From Meandrina meandrites (lineage: Eukaryota > Cnidaria > Anthozoa > Scleractinia > Meandrinidae): a stretch of DNA of 64,000 nt. Made by a program: the position numbers and the translations under genes. Where the stretch lies: the NCBI GenBank assembly GCA_963693305.1, contig OY855908.1, forward strand, positions 21,501,493 to 21,565,492, in the 5' to 3' direction. The stretch's first letter is position 1. Each line of letters opens with the position of its first letter. Below, piece by piece: positions 42,966 through 53,560 of the stretch. Below the pieces are notes generated by a model. That model was not told the DNA's origin. It saw only the letters and a program-made list of their open reading frames with translations, and did not search any database.

Positions 42966-43685
42966 ACGTAATTAAGGCAAAGTTATTCTTGAGTCAATGT
43001 GGCCAGCAGTCTCCCCAGGGTGCTCTCTGGAACTCGCTGCTTGCCTCATGACCAGCATAAGTTCTGGGTCACCTGCTGATCTTTGCAGATCATTTGCTTG
43101 TGCTGATCTTTGCGGATCACTGGCTTTTTGAACAGATCTTTGCACATCTATTTCAAAGGAAATCTTTGCAGATAATTTCTGGCTCCCACCTCCACATATG
43201 TCCAGGATTGAATGCTAATGAAATGCAGATTCTTTATGATATGTATCACAAAGCGTCCTCATTAATAAAAGTTCACCAAAACACATGTAATTCTGTCAAA
43301 TATGAAGTAATAAGGAAATGTCAAATGATCCAGTCAAACATAAAGTACCTATTAAACAATACTTGTGTTCAATTCTGGACATAAGTGCCCATCTCTCCTG
43401 CTATCAGACTGTTGGTGTAGATAAGTATAGGGTCAGGTAAGTATTGTCCATTGAAGCCTTTTTAGTGTGATGGTGCCAGTTGGCAGCTGCTGCAGGGTGG
43501 TTCCCACTCGCATGGTTGCCAGGGATACCTGTGCGTGAACTGCTTGGGTCCCCTGGCCAACCTGTAAGGCACCAGTTCCCAAACCTATCTATTGGTGATG
43601 AGATTAAAAAATCAAACACATTGTGAAGTGTTCTTGACCATGATTGAGACATTTTAATAACAACAAAACATATACAGCTTCATAC
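42966..43685. other. Intron sequence with DIRS end-like segment
   Basis: The stretch 43480-43650 (GGTTGCCAGGGATACC, GTAAGGCACCAGTTCC, TTGGTGATGAG) resembles 24160-24275 at the end of DIRS remnant 1. GATCTTTGCAGATCA-like units recur at 43080-43175. It ends at the ATIC donor. Confidence 0.5.
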
Positions 43686-43775
43686 CTCAAGCACACAGTA
43701 TTTCCCTCCTTTTTTCTTTCTCAATATTTCTAATGCACTTGGCTCATAACCTGGAGCAATGATACCATCTGAAAC
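43686..43775 (-). CDS. ATIC: ATIC exon: [20 protein letters not shown] segment
   Basis: The exon has 30 complete codons. The acceptor is TAG ending at 43776 and the donor GTATGA starts at 43685. It encodes [20 protein letters not shown], then [19 protein letters not shown] is a conserved AICAR transformylase block. It continues from ISRE at the end of the 57490-57744 exon and leads into MDPDFEP in the next exon. Gene order and phase agree on both sides. Confidence 0.95.
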
Positions 43776-44639
43776 CTACAAAATTGCCACAAATCAATAG
43801 GTTTGGATTCAATTATGACTTCAGACCTGGGCAGGCATGTGAGAGATACATGGTACTGGGAAAACAAGAGTATAAAAACATGAAGATAAATTCAATGTTC
43901 ACATTTTGGAGCTTTGGTCATTTAAAAAAAATTCATATAAATGTTAGAAATGCTAATTATTATAATCATAAATATCTTAATCCTTCCAACAGCAAAATTT
44001 GTGTTCCTGATTAGTTACCTGCACACTTATTTTTTTTTACCAAATTGAAGGGCAATTTCATGGGTGTCCAATAACAGGTATCCAATTTGAACAGCCAATG
44101 ACCGAATATATCGCTGGTATTTTCACTAAAGACAGCTTTTGCCAGACGTCCTAACCTCAACTTTTGTTATTGATACTATAAATTGAACCTTGTGGGTGAT
44201 TTTGAAATTATTTTGCGGCCTAAAATGCTCTACCCCACTTGGTTCAACTATCATAATAATTATCATCAGTAATGATTTTGTTGTGCAAAGGCAAGCATTT
44301 GTAAATAGCCCAATTCTTAAATAATTATACTTTTAGTTCTATTTAGGTGTCCCCTATAAGTGGAGGGTTGTCCCTATGCTAAAAAGTTATTTTGACACAT
44401 CAATTAAGTCACCACCACCCCAATCATAGTATAAACAAGAGACTTGTGTGCCACTTGGAATGAAGATAGGTGAACAACATCTATCCACCACACATGCTTA
44501 TTTCACGTTCGTTAAATCAAGTCAACAGCATGTGTCACACAAGTCGAGTGTTTTACAAGCTGGTTATCGAGCAAAGTCATTAAAATAGTGTTGACCCAAA
44601 CAACAAAAAAAGATCTCGGCAAACCAGAGTGAAAAATAA
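43776..44639. other. Intron sequence, nothing recognised
   Basis: AT-rich, with a few short frames only. Confidence 0.4.
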
Positions 44640-45010
44640 TGGCGAGAAGGCTAGCTGCTGGCTTGGGGTTAGCATCTAAGCCCTAACCCAAAGCCATACC
44701 TTAACCCTAACTTAGGGTTAGAGTTTTGGGTTAGGATTGAGGTTTAGCTTAAGGGTTCAACTGTAACCCTAATAGTTAAAACAACAACAACACTGGTTTC
44801 ATTGTTCTGAGCAACAAAAGGTTTCTTTTATTTATCGGTTATAAAAGGAAATTCTCAAAGATGCCGCCAGCTAAAACTTTGCTTTTACATGCGTTATTTC
44901 TGGAGAATGAAGCAGAGACCAGTGAAATGAAATACAGGACAATGTTCCGTACATGTAAACAAACCTGCATGCCAATTTTGGAGTTGTTTTTTCAATGTTC
45001 AATTTAGAAA
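44640..45010 (-). repeat. Interspersed repeat with CCCTAA-rich segment, third copy
   Basis: Inverted relative to 20420-20790: AACATTGAAAAAACAACTCC, the TTTGTTTACATGTAC block, then a TTAGGG/CCCTAA-rich stretch at 44680-44770. Confidence 0.65.
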
Positions 45011-45039
45011 AAATTTAATAGTGTCCCCTTTGCACTGGG

Positions 45040-45399
45040 CCCTTCAATACTACAATCAAGAAGAAATTAGATGGTGGGCAAGATATGAAAGATTTTGTTC
45101 TCTTTGACAAAACTATAAAATTAACCTGGATTAAGTGCTTATGTCCCAACTCGGAAGCACTGTGGAAGCATGTTCCAAAATCGGTTTTGTCCAGTGTTGG
45201 CATGTTTAAATGTAATCATGACTTTCACCTTCTTGACCTTAATTGCCCCCTTTCCGAATTTTACAAACAAATTATATATTAGCAGGAAATTATATATTGG
45301 CAGGAAATCATGTCTACAACACCTCACAGCAAGAATGAGGTACTCTCTCAAATAATTTGGAAGAACAGGTTCATCATGATCAACAAAAAATGGTATATA
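45040..45399 (+). mobile_element. L1/Tx1-like LINE remnant, piece 1
   Basis: Plus-strand ORF2 C-terminal region: MKDFVLFDKTIKLTWIKCLC, KHVPKSVLSSVG and LLDLNCPLSEFYKQII, then IIWKNRFIMINKKWYI after a small rearrangement. The chain resumes at 47183 and 52853 beyond two insertions. The same segment types occur in the LINE at the right end of the window. Confidence 0.75.
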
Positions 45400-47182
45400 A
45401 GGGCTCAAAATAACTTTTGAATACTGACCGGTCATGTTGACCGGCCAAATCAATTTTTGCTCGGTCATGTCTCGTTTTTGACCAGTCAAAATATTGAGTA
45501 TTTACTTTGAAGCAATAGCCTATTCTGCCAAAAATGTCACCTCATAAGCTAAAACACTCGTTGTTAAAGAGTGTAAGGCTTAAGCTTAAATGTTTTGATC
45601 GCTGAAAGTGTCATTTTATTATGTTCGCTTTTTGAATTTCCATTTCTTCTGCGTTCTACTCTACATAAAACAAAATGCTCAGTAGCATAGTTTTACATTA
45701 GTTAATGACTTACGGGTGGAGGCGATCTTGGTTGTAAGCACTTTACTGGTCTTTACTACCAAACACTAAATAGTATTAGTAGAATTCTACTAGTACACTA
45801 ATGCAAATGCTGCAATGTGATTGGCTGAGCTATTGAACACTATCAGCCATTAGTGTGCAGTTGCCGAAGGTTGCCCACAAAATGCGACGTTTTTATCGTT
45901 TTTCCAACGTTTTGGAAGGAAGTTTAAATGTAAATGGATAATAAAATTCCCGAGAAGACTAAAAGAAAGACTTAAGTGGTTTCTTGACTTTAAAAGCTTG
46001 AAATTATTGAAAAACGGGTGCACGTGCGTAAACAGCTGCAAATTTACCAAGGACAATTCAATGCGTGCGATTTTGTTAAAACGTTAAGTTCGATAATGCG
46101 TAGGAAAATAATTAGAAACCATTATTTGCGTTTATTTTAGTCAGAATTCTACTAAAACAATTAGATGATTCGCTCTCAATTTCTATGAGGTGATAGTTGA
46201 TTCGGCCTGCGGCCTCATCAACTATCACCTCATAGAAATTGAGAGCGAATAATCTAATTGTTAAATAGGACATATATGCCCATGCTACAAGTGAGATAAC
46301 TTTGCCTTTGCTCGGCATGTAGGAAGAAAGGAAACGCCAACGGCTTCATGTCAACTGTGTCAAGTAAAAAGGATTTACGTGCTCGACTTTTAGATATCTT
46401 TCCTGTATCATGCGATACCAATATCCCATTTCAAGCTAGGGGATTAACAAAATAACCGCCGAGAAAAGATTTCACATTTGTCCACAACGCTTAGCAACCA
46501 GGCCTTTCAGTAAGGGTGTGCCGTCTTTTGTTGCTTTTTCAGGTCTGCTGGAAATCTACTAACAAACCATCTTTTACTTAACTAATTAGCGATAAACACG
46601 GTCAGGAAGTTGCATGTCAAACCTTCAAAATACAATGTGCTTGGAACTGAACTTAAAGAATTCACAACAATGAACCAGTTATAATGTTCTCTACGGCCAA
46701 TATTTTCACGGTGAAAATTGTCGGTAAATATTCGATGCTGGTGCAAAACACGCTACGAACTCGTACTTTCTAAAGGTGCATATAGTTTTTTTTTAAATCC
46801 ACGAGTGCTATTTTTCTCGGCCTGCCTGACAATTCAAACTGTAATTGCGTATGCGTGTTAATAGCAGACGTTGATTGATGCGATGTTCATTGTTCTCTGC
46901 TTAGCGTATTTACAGACGTGGATGTTTACTGTTTTATTTAAGCAAACCACTAACAAATCCGCAGAGCGTGACCGTCTCATCTGTATTCTACAAATTTGTG
47001 ATTGCAAGCTGCTATGATATTTTATGATTTTACTGAAATACTGCGAATAAATTTTTTGGTGTTATTTACTTGAAAGTCGTGTACGTGACCGGTCAAAATG
47101 ACCGCCGAACCAAAATTTTCTCCGGACAAATCGTCATTTTGGCCGGACATTGTCCGTTGATCGGCCGTTATTTTGAGCCCTG
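45400..47182. mobile_element. hAT-like non-autonomous element inside the LINE
   Basis: The ends AGGGCTCAAAATAAC (45400) and GTTATTTTGAGCCCT (ending 47181) are perfect inverted copies, flanked by ATATA at 45395-45399 and 47183-47187. Removing the element with one ATATA gives a continuous LINE frame across the site. Subterminal GACCGGTCA-like motifs occur at both ends. It carries a 44-bp-arm hairpin at 46158-46260 and no transposase. The 5-bp duplication is shorter than in classical hAT elements. Confidence 0.75.
46158..46260. repeat. Near-perfect hairpin, 44-bp arms, 15-bp loop
   Basis: The arms 46158-46201 and 46217-46260 pair with a single mismatch. The inner 34 bp (from ATTCGCTCTCAATTTC) are perfect. 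The loop contains GGCCTGCGGCC, itself a short palindrome. Confidence 0.92.
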
Positions 47183-47230
47183 ATATACCTTGTTGGCATG
47201 AAGCATGAATAAAACAAATTTCAGCGCCAA
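47183..47230 (+). mobile_element. L1/Tx1-like LINE remnant, piece 2
   Basis: A 48-bp bridge encodes PCWHEA, a stop, then IKQISAP, between the hAT-like element and the LTR element. It fits the family's W-x-x-AGI-x-x-I pattern with the Gly codon changed to a stop. Confidence 0.55.
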
Positions 47231-47391
47231 TGTTAAGGAGACGAGAACGAACGTCACAACGAAAGAACTTCAACAGCGGTTTTTAATACAACCAAGATGG
47301 CCGACATAAAAACATAACACGATCTTTATGGCGCGAAAACATGCGTGCGCATACCACAATAATAATGCCGCAGGAACTGCCTGCTGGCGCA
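47231..47391 (-). repeat. LTR (3') of the second LTR retrotransposon
   Basis: It matches 52692-52852 with two differences seen (AATAATAATG against AATACTAATG, and CTGCC against CTGTC). Confidence 0.88.
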
Positions 47392-47650
47392 ACCTCTTCT
47401 CTCCTGTAAATGGTAGCGAACTGACAAACTGTACCTGTACAAGGGCTTGAAGTACGGGCAATGAAAATATCAACTAAACGAAGTAAAGTGCATGTTAATT
47501 ACGACAGACTAAACAAATGTCTCAGTCTCTAGTAGTATCTTGTGAAAGTGTGAACTTAGAACTAACTGTGGATCTAATGCTACCACGCGCATGTTTAGAA
47601 TCTAACATAATCCTGCAAGTATGAAGGAGGTCTGCGCTGCCTTTGAGGTC

Positions 47651-48847
47651 TTAAATCAGGGAGGGCAGGAAAGTTGGAGGAGACAACATTGGCTGATCTG
47701 TGGCAGCAACGCTTGTGCTTGACTCATCTTGTAAAGCGACTGGGGCAGGTGAGCTACTGGTGGTATTAAGTGGTGGGTCATCACTGGTGAAGGATGGGAC
47801 TTGCTCCTCGTCAGACGGAATGGTGATGAGTTCTGGAGGTGCAGGGGGAGCTAACATAGGATGTACCGGGGCTGGGAACACCGCAGGAGCTACTGGAGGC
47901 TCGTCGTTCATGTCTGGAAGAGTTGGATGGCTTGGAGGGCTGGACACAATGACGGAAGAGGGTACAGAATAGCATTCGGACAGTTTGACTTTGTAAGAAG
48001 TGGCTCGTAGTTGTGAGCCACGAAACTTCTTCACAAAACACCAAGGGGTGTCGATGGAGACAATGACATAGCGATCACGGGCGCGTGACTTGTCCTTGTC
48101 AGAGAAGAGGTAGACAATATCTCCAACTTGTAGAGGTGGCGTGTTCGCGATGAGACCGCGGGGGTTCTTGGATTTCTCGCTATGGGCGTGGTTAGTAGAA
48201 TGATGTTTGTGCCTATCGAGTATGAGTTGGTAATCTGATAACGGCAACTGCTCATGTGTGAATTGGTTGTGTTGGGTCCACAACTCGAGAGACGATAGGC
48301 CCGAGAAACGAAGGCGGGAGTTAAGACGTGCGGTAGCCAGAGTGAGGCCAACTTCACCTACTGGTCCTCCACCTGGTTGCTGTCGGAGGAGCTCTTCTTC
48401 AAGTTCGCGGACAGCCTTCTTGGCGACAGGGTTGTGGTTCTTATTCTTAATACGGCCGACATCGATTGAGACATTTAAGTGTCCAAGTGAGTCGTTGTTG
48501 CTCAGGGATGAAAAACCAGGAGCGGGATCAACACGTATAACGGCTCTAGGACCATCAAGAGGGTGTAAACCGACGATTAGCTTAGTGAGGGCATCATGTA
48601 GGGTATCGTGCTTTTCGTCAGGTATCAAGCAAGATGCAGTGAGTGACGTGGAGCACTCTCGGAGAATGAGGATGAACTGATGGTGGCGCTTTATTACATC
48701 AGCGGCGAAGGAGATTCCTATCACTACGGGAGGGTCATCGGAGGATTGGGATACTAAGGTGCTGGGAAACGACTTAAGGGAAGCACACGTGTGGCAGGCA
48801 GATGTAACACGGGAAATTGCGTCAGTCATATCAAGGGCGAAGAACTG
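47651..48847 (-). pseudogene. Integrase part of pol, after an in-frame stop
   Basis: It continues the pol frame after the TGA at 48848-48850. It shows the Cys pair of the zinc finger (CHTCASL), ISFAADVIKRHHQFILIL with the first catalytic Asp, AVIRVDPAPGFSSL with the second, and NPVAKKAVRELEEELL with the Glu. A C-terminal region (VGDIVYLFSDKDKSRARDRY) and a Pro/Ser-rich tail follow. The frame is otherwise clean for about 390 codons, which suggests the stop is recent. Confidence 0.8.
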
Positions 48848-51244
48848 TCATTGAAACACCATTTGGAGCTGATGGCGGGAAGGGTGGTTTAGTTTAATGT
48901 GGAGGGCAGTTAGAAGACCATCCAGTACAGAACGGGGCACAATAATTGCTTCGGAAGCAGGAACGAAAGGCTTGGAGTGTTTAACTATGAGAACTCCGTC
49001 ACGGGCAATAGAGGTGCAGCTGAGATACTGCTTGACATCGCGAATATTGGTGATCTTTGAAGGGCGAGTGCCTTGTTTGAGGTGGGCATGAACCCTTCGA
49101 AGGTCGGGGCAGTCGTTCTGGATCTGTAGCCAGGCTGATCTTGTGGTGAACGGGAGGTTGGACTTCTTATCGAGAATGTCCTGAAGCAAAACGCTACGAA
49201 CTACTGAGTCTTCCATTTCGTGGACAAAGGTGCAAATTTGGCAAGTAGGCTCACTGCAGTCGGGGGCGTTGCGACTGGTGAAGTCAGATGGAAGGTTGGC
49301 CTTACCAGCGAAATGTTGTAGGCTGACTTGGTAACGGCTGATGGTCGTTAGGAAGGAAGTCACTCGAGGACTGGCCGAGAATTCGCCGCGGCATAACTTT
49401 TCAATTGCTAGGACACATGGTTTGCTGTCAGTTAAGACGGTCGTAGGCTGTTGCGACTGGATGATGAATGGAGAGAAGTGCTTGACTGCAGCAGCAATGG
49501 ATAAGGCTTTGACCTCGCAGGGGAGCCAGGTGACTTGGTGTTTCCGCAACTTGGCGCTGTAGAAGCCAGCAAGGTAAAGACGACTGTCACGGGTAACATA
49601 CAATGTAGCACCAAGGCCCCTCTTCATGACTGAGCCATCAGTTACTATCCAAAGAATGTCAGAAGGACGAGGTAGGACAATGGATTTGTGTTTGGACAGG
49701 TACTCCTGAGCAGACTTGAACCTAAAGGTGAGGTTCTCATCCCAAGGCAGCTTGTCGCTAGACTGGAGGCCTGTGAGGGAGCTCTCAAGGGGGTCTACTA
49801 TGTCGGAGCAGTTTGGGAGTACGCGACTGAGTACTTTATAGGCTCCAATGAAGGAACGGAGGCCTTTCACACTTTGGGGAGGAGGGCATGACTGTAAGAC
49901 GGCGATATGATGAGGGCTGGCTGATAGCCTGCCTTGGGACCAGATCCAGCCAAGGATGGTGGAAGTCTTGGGGCAATTGACAGTCTTCATAGGGGAAAAA
50001 CGGAGGTTACAATGGTCGAGCGCCTCCAGTACCCGACTCCAGTTGGAGAAGAGGGTTTCGGGTGAATCGCTGCCACAGTACAGGTCGTCCGCGAGCTTAG
50101 CTACGCAACCTTCTTGAATTAAGTCACCCAAAACACGACACATCAGTTCCTCGAGTGCAGTCTTGGAGCCAGGCATCCCCATTGCTGATCTTGTGTATAC
50201 ACGGATTCCACGGAAGGGGGTGGCTACGCCACAGTACTTTAGAGAAGACTGGGCGAGAGGGATCTGGTAGAATGCTTGGGTGAGATCAGTTTGGATCATG
50301 TAGCGCCACGGTGCGATAGTGCGCAAGGTTGTGTCGACGTCTGGCATTAGAGATGGCTGTGGTTTACTGTAGCGTGCTACGTCGGCGAATGCAGTCACGA
50401 ATCGGTGACCACCGGACGGCTTTTTTACAAGGAATGACGGGTTAAGATACTCGACGGTTATGCCTAGGTCCTCGGGGCGACGGAAGACCTGGGCCTGTTC
50501 CAGCTCGTCAAACTTAGCTTGGAGTTGAACCAGATTGTTGCGGGAGTACTGAGGTACGCAGCCTTTCCGTTGTGGGGGCTGTACGTGGCCCATATTCACG
50601 GTTGCTTTAATGGGGCCAGCAGCGCCATTATAACCGGTTATGTCGGGATTGAAGACTCTGTCGTATTTCTGCAAGAGCTGTTGAAACTTGAGACGAGTGG
50701 CATCTTGAAGCAATTTGTCGGGGTCCAGGGACACGGAAGACGAAAAGGGAGGTCGACTGTGTGGCTTCACTGGAAGTGAGGGAGAGGTGGCTGCTGGGTT
50801 GGGGGACGGTGAAGGTGCATCTGCTGTGGGTAGGATCTCACTAAGGTGCTCGTGGCGGCTGATGGCTTTCGGCTCGTTGGAAGAGTTGGTCAAGCGGATT
50901 TTGGATCCGACTGCTTCTATAACTTGAGGTTCAGGCCAAATGCAGGTTGGTTTGGTGTGTTTTGATATTGGGGTGTCTGTGCGTGGTTGAAGTGCAAGTA
51001 CGCAGTCGTCACCTAGGTCGGAAGGGACGTCCAGTTCCATGTATTCACCAGGCCAAACAACTTGCGGAAGAGGAGGCGCGTTGGACATAACTTTGTGCCC
51101 GTCGTATAGCATGAGAACCAGTTGAATGACTATCAGGGTTGTAGTGTATGACATCAGAGTCCTGGATACGTACTTGGCACAATGCAGGACGTACGGTGAT
51201 GTCATTGGCAATGAGGAAGGGTGTGCCAGCCAGGACGTCGACAT
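48848..51244 (-). CDS. Pol: reverse transcriptase, RNase H, integrase N-terminus
   Basis: The frame has 798 codons. RT motifs: VKKPSGGHRFVTAFADVARY, IQTDLTQAFYQIPL and, at about residue 385, KLADDLYCGS, where the usual Tyr-x-Asp-Asp is replaced by Leu-Ala-Asp-Asp. RNase H starts near residue 534 (IVTDGSVMKRGLGATLYV) and includes VLTDSKPCV. The end holds HIKLNHPSRHQ, the His pair of the integrase zinc finger. It overlaps gag-protease by 200 nt in the +1 frame, and its expression mechanism is not evident. Confidence 0.85.
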   Translation of the reverse strand: MSTSWLAHPSSLPMTSPYVLHCAKYVSRTLMSYTTTLIVIQLVLMLYDGHKVMSNAPPLPQVVWPGEYMELDVPSDLGDDCVLALQPRTDTPISKHTKPTCIWPEPQVIEAVGSKIRLTNSSNEPKAISRHEHLSEILPTADAPSPSPNPAATSPSLPVKPHSRPPFSSSVSLDPDKLLQDATRLKFQQLLQKYDRVFNPDITGYNGAAGPIKATVNMGHVQPPQRKGCVPQYSRNNLVQLQAKFDELEQAQVFRRPEDLGITVEYLNPSFLVKKPSGGHRFVTAFADVARYSKPQPSLMPDVDTTLRTIAPWRYMIQTDLTQAFYQIPLAQSSLKYCGVATPFRGIRVYTRSAMGMPGSKTALEELMCRVLGDLIQEGCVAKLADDLYCGSDSPETLFSNWSRVLEALDHCNLRFSPMKTVNCPKTSTILGWIWSQGRLSASPHHIAVLQSCPPPQSVKGLRSFIGAYKVLSRVLPNCSDIVDPLESSLTGLQSSDKLPWDENLTFRFKSAQEYLSKHKSIVLPRPSDILWIVTDGSVMKRGLGATLYVTRDSRLYLAGFYSAKLRKHQVTWLPCEVKALSIAAAVKHFSPFIIQSQQPTTVLTDSKPCVLAIEKLCRGEFSASPRVTSFLTTISRYQVSLQHFAGKANLPSDFTSRNAPDCSEPTCQICTFVHEMEDSVVRSVLLQDILDKKSNLPFTTRSAWLQIQNDCPDLRRVHAHLKQGTRPSKITNIRDVKQYLSCTSIARDGVLIVKHSKPFVPASEAIIVPRSVLDGLLTALHIKLNHPSRHQLQMVFQ

Positions 51245-52454
51245 CTAAGTCGTCAACAACGAGGGCGTCAAGACCGAGTTGTTTGTCTGCTTGGGATAAG
51301 ATGAGGTGAGTTTCCCCGGCTACAGCTAAGGGAGTCATGCCGTCAGCTTGTAATGCTTGTTGGGAAGATTTTACAATGGTTGCACCAATTGAACGGGCCA
51401 CAGAGGACTTGATCATACTAGTCTCCGCACCTGTGTCAAGGGTCAGTCGGAGTGGATGGTGCGTGTACAAAGCCTTGAAGTGGGGGGACTGTTTTTTGCT
51501 GACACGGCGTGAAACGGTACGAGCTGCAGTGCGTAGAGGTGGGTCATCCTCGTCAGGGAAGAGTGGGGGCCCATAGTCGGATTCCTCGTCGTCAAAGGTA
51601 GAGGTAAGGCGAGACCGCGAAAGGTAAGTACGGTCCTCCGGAGGTAAATATGAGCACGCACTTAGGAAATGCTGGTCATTGCGGCCGGCTTGCTTACATA
51701 ACGGACAGGACTTCGGTCGCCTGTTGGGAGGCAATGCCTGTGAAGATGATTTGTAGGAGGAGCGAGGAGGTGGCTGTCTGAACCGCGAGGTAGTGGCTCG
51801 GAGGATCTTGGTGTCAGCGGAAGAGCGAATCTCATCGAGAAGAGAGTCTAGAGCCTGCGAAATTTCAGGTTTCAGGGACGCTAGAGTTCTGGATCTTAAC
51901 TCAGTTCCGTAGCGCTGCTTGACGAGGGCAGGTAGATCGGCATGAATGAGGCGAAGGCAGGTTAAAACCACAAAATTCTCAAGTGTGGGAGAAAGCTCCT
52001 CGTCAATGGTAACGACTTCACCATGATGGGTTATGTTGCCATTTGTAACAAGCAAATTATCTTCTGTGAAGGACATTAACCGTTGAGACAAGTCTTCAGG
52101 GCGTTCATCGACTTCAAGTTTAATGTTAGAGAAATCTAGGAAGTGAGCACCGGTGGATTGGAAGCCAAAGTGAGACCTTATTGCTTGCCAAATGGACTTG
52201 ACTGAAGTTGTATTCTTCACAATAGTATTGCGTGAAATGACGGGGCAAAAATTTGCTATTTGAACTAACATGAGCTCAAGGTGTACATTTTTCTGTGCGG
52301 CGGTACGCCGGCGAGCTTCTGGCACTGCTTCCCCATTGGAAGTCAGCCCTCTATTGGGGGCAGTGGACGACTTTTTCTGCCATGTAAAAGTATCTGCTAA
52401 AAAGGGGGCGAAATTGGTGTCTAAAGACAGGAATACTGAAGATTCTGCTGCCAA
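51045..52454 (-). CDS. Gag-like ORF with aspartic protease
   Basis: The frame has 469 codons. Residues about 60-210 resemble a Ty1/BEL-style gag (SIWQAIRSHFGFQSTGAHFL, then LSQRLMSF and a FVVLTCLRL block). A CX2C...HX4C cluster, CPLCKQAGRNDQHFLSAC, lies near 248, and the protease DTGAETSMI near 338. It is the first ORF inside the 5' LTR. The gag type and the Gypsy-like RT make the family hard to place by eye. Confidence 0.75.
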   Translation of the reverse strand: MAAESSVFLSLDTNFAPFLADTFTWQKKSSTAPNRGLTSNGEAVPEARRRTAAQKNVHLELMLVQIANFCPVISRNTIVKNTTSVKSIWQAIRSHFGFQSTGAHFLDFSNIKLEVDERPEDLSQRLMSFTEDNLLVTNGNITHHGEVVTIDEELSPTLENFVVLTCLRLIHADLPALVKQRYGTELRSRTLASLKPEISQALDSLLDEIRSSADTKILRATTSRFRQPPPRSSYKSSSQALPPNRRPKSCPLCKQAGRNDQHFLSACSYLPPEDRTYLSRSRLTSTFDDEESDYGPPLFPDEDDPPLRTAARTVSRRVSKKQSPHFKALYTHHPLRLTLDTGAETSMIKSSVARSIGATIVKSSQQALQADGMTPLAVAGETHLILSQADKQLGLDALVVDDLDVDVLAGTPFLIANDITVRPALCQVRIQDSDVIHYNPDSHSTGSHAIRRAQSYVQRASSSASCLAW

Positions 52455-52691
52455 GCTTCAAATGATGTGATACTTTCATTCTTTGTTAGGGACCACTGTT
52501 TCGGGGCTCTACTTGAATTCATGTTGAACACAATAACAGTAAGGAACAGTGAAGTTATACTTTCCTTACGATGAGAAGGCTGCTCAGAGTTCACTGGACC
52601 ATAGGATAGGTAGACTCGTTGTTGCTTGGGCCAGCGAGACGACACTCGGGCTCCTGAGGACGTGGGTTAATCGCCGCTGCCACCACGCCAA

Positions 52692-52852
52692 TGTTAAGGA
52701 GACGAGAACGAACGTCACAACGAAAGAACTTCAACAGCGGTTTTTAATACAACCAAGATGGCCGACATAAAAACATAACACGATCTTTATGGCGCGAAAA
52801 CATGCGTGCGCATACCACAATACTAATGCCGCAGGAACTGTCTGCTGGCGCA
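52692..52852 (-). repeat. LTR (5') of the second LTR retrotransposon
   Basis: The partner of 47231-47391. Confidence 0.88.
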
Positions 52853-53560
52853 GAACTTTTTGACGAGTATGAAAGTCGCTTCCTGCTTTTCCTCTCTTTT
52901 TGCAACAAATCTGCACTAGATTGCAATTTTTTACAATACCATGCCTTATATCCACGATTCCCCAAAGATGGAAGCTACTTCATGTGAATTCTGGTGGCAC
53001 AACTTCAACCACGCCACCTATTTGTACTTTAACATGCAGGATGTTGTATGAAAAGTTGTTGCTCCTTGAAGATCTCCCCCTCCCACCTCAGAGAAAAAAC
53101 TTGAATCATGTGGTATCACAAAGGAAAACCTAAGTTAAATTTATCTTCTGCCAGTTAAGGCCACAAAAGTAGTTAAATTAGCAATGTTCCATTATAAAAT
53201 TATACACAACATTTTGGCCATGAACAGTTTATCATTTAAAATGAAAAAGTTTGCTTCCCCCTTCAACCCACTCTATCTGTCCATCTGATAGTCAAACCAT
53301 ACAGCATCTGTTTATTAGGTGCACGCAGGTGTCCTCTTTTTGGAATAAGTTCCAAAATTTGTTTATGATTGAAAACAAAGCAAATTTACTTTTTCTGAGA
53401 TAGATGTGTTATTTAGAATTACTCATCCTTGTAAACACTGTTACTGGCCCTCAATCATCTTATACTGCTGGGTAAATATTTTCTTTATGCAAAATCTTTT
53501 TGAGGTTTTGTCTCAGGTAATTATTATGTGGCTATTTAAAAGTGAGCTAAACCAAAAGTT
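52853..53560 (+). mobile_element. L1/Tx1-like LINE remnant, piece 3 (ORF2 C terminus)
   Basis: It continues with ELFDEYESRFLLFLSFCNKS and FLQYHALYPRFPKD, then PICTLTCRMLYEKLL, KVVKLAMFHYKIIHNILAMN and finally IQHLFIRCTQVSSFWNKFQN, the HLF-x-x-C...FW pattern at the end of L1-type ORF2. Frames shift repeatedly. With 45040-45399 and 47183-47230 it forms one ancient LINE that the hAT-like and LTR elements split. Confidence 0.75.

Larger units (their letters stand above)
47231..52852 (-). mobile_element. Second LTR retrotransposon, Ty3/Gypsy-like and divergent
   Basis: Two 161-bp LTRs (47231-47391, 52692-52852) differ at two positions seen. On the minus strand they run TGCGCCAGC...CCTTAACA. A polypurine tract AGGAGAGAAGAGGT (47392-47405) precedes the 3' LTR, and TGGCGTGGTGGCAGCGG follows the 5' LTR as a candidate primer-binding site. 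The order gag-protease, RT, RNase H, integrase fits Ty3/Gypsy. It lies in an L1-like LINE without a clear target duplication. One in-frame stop splits pol. Confidence 0.88.
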
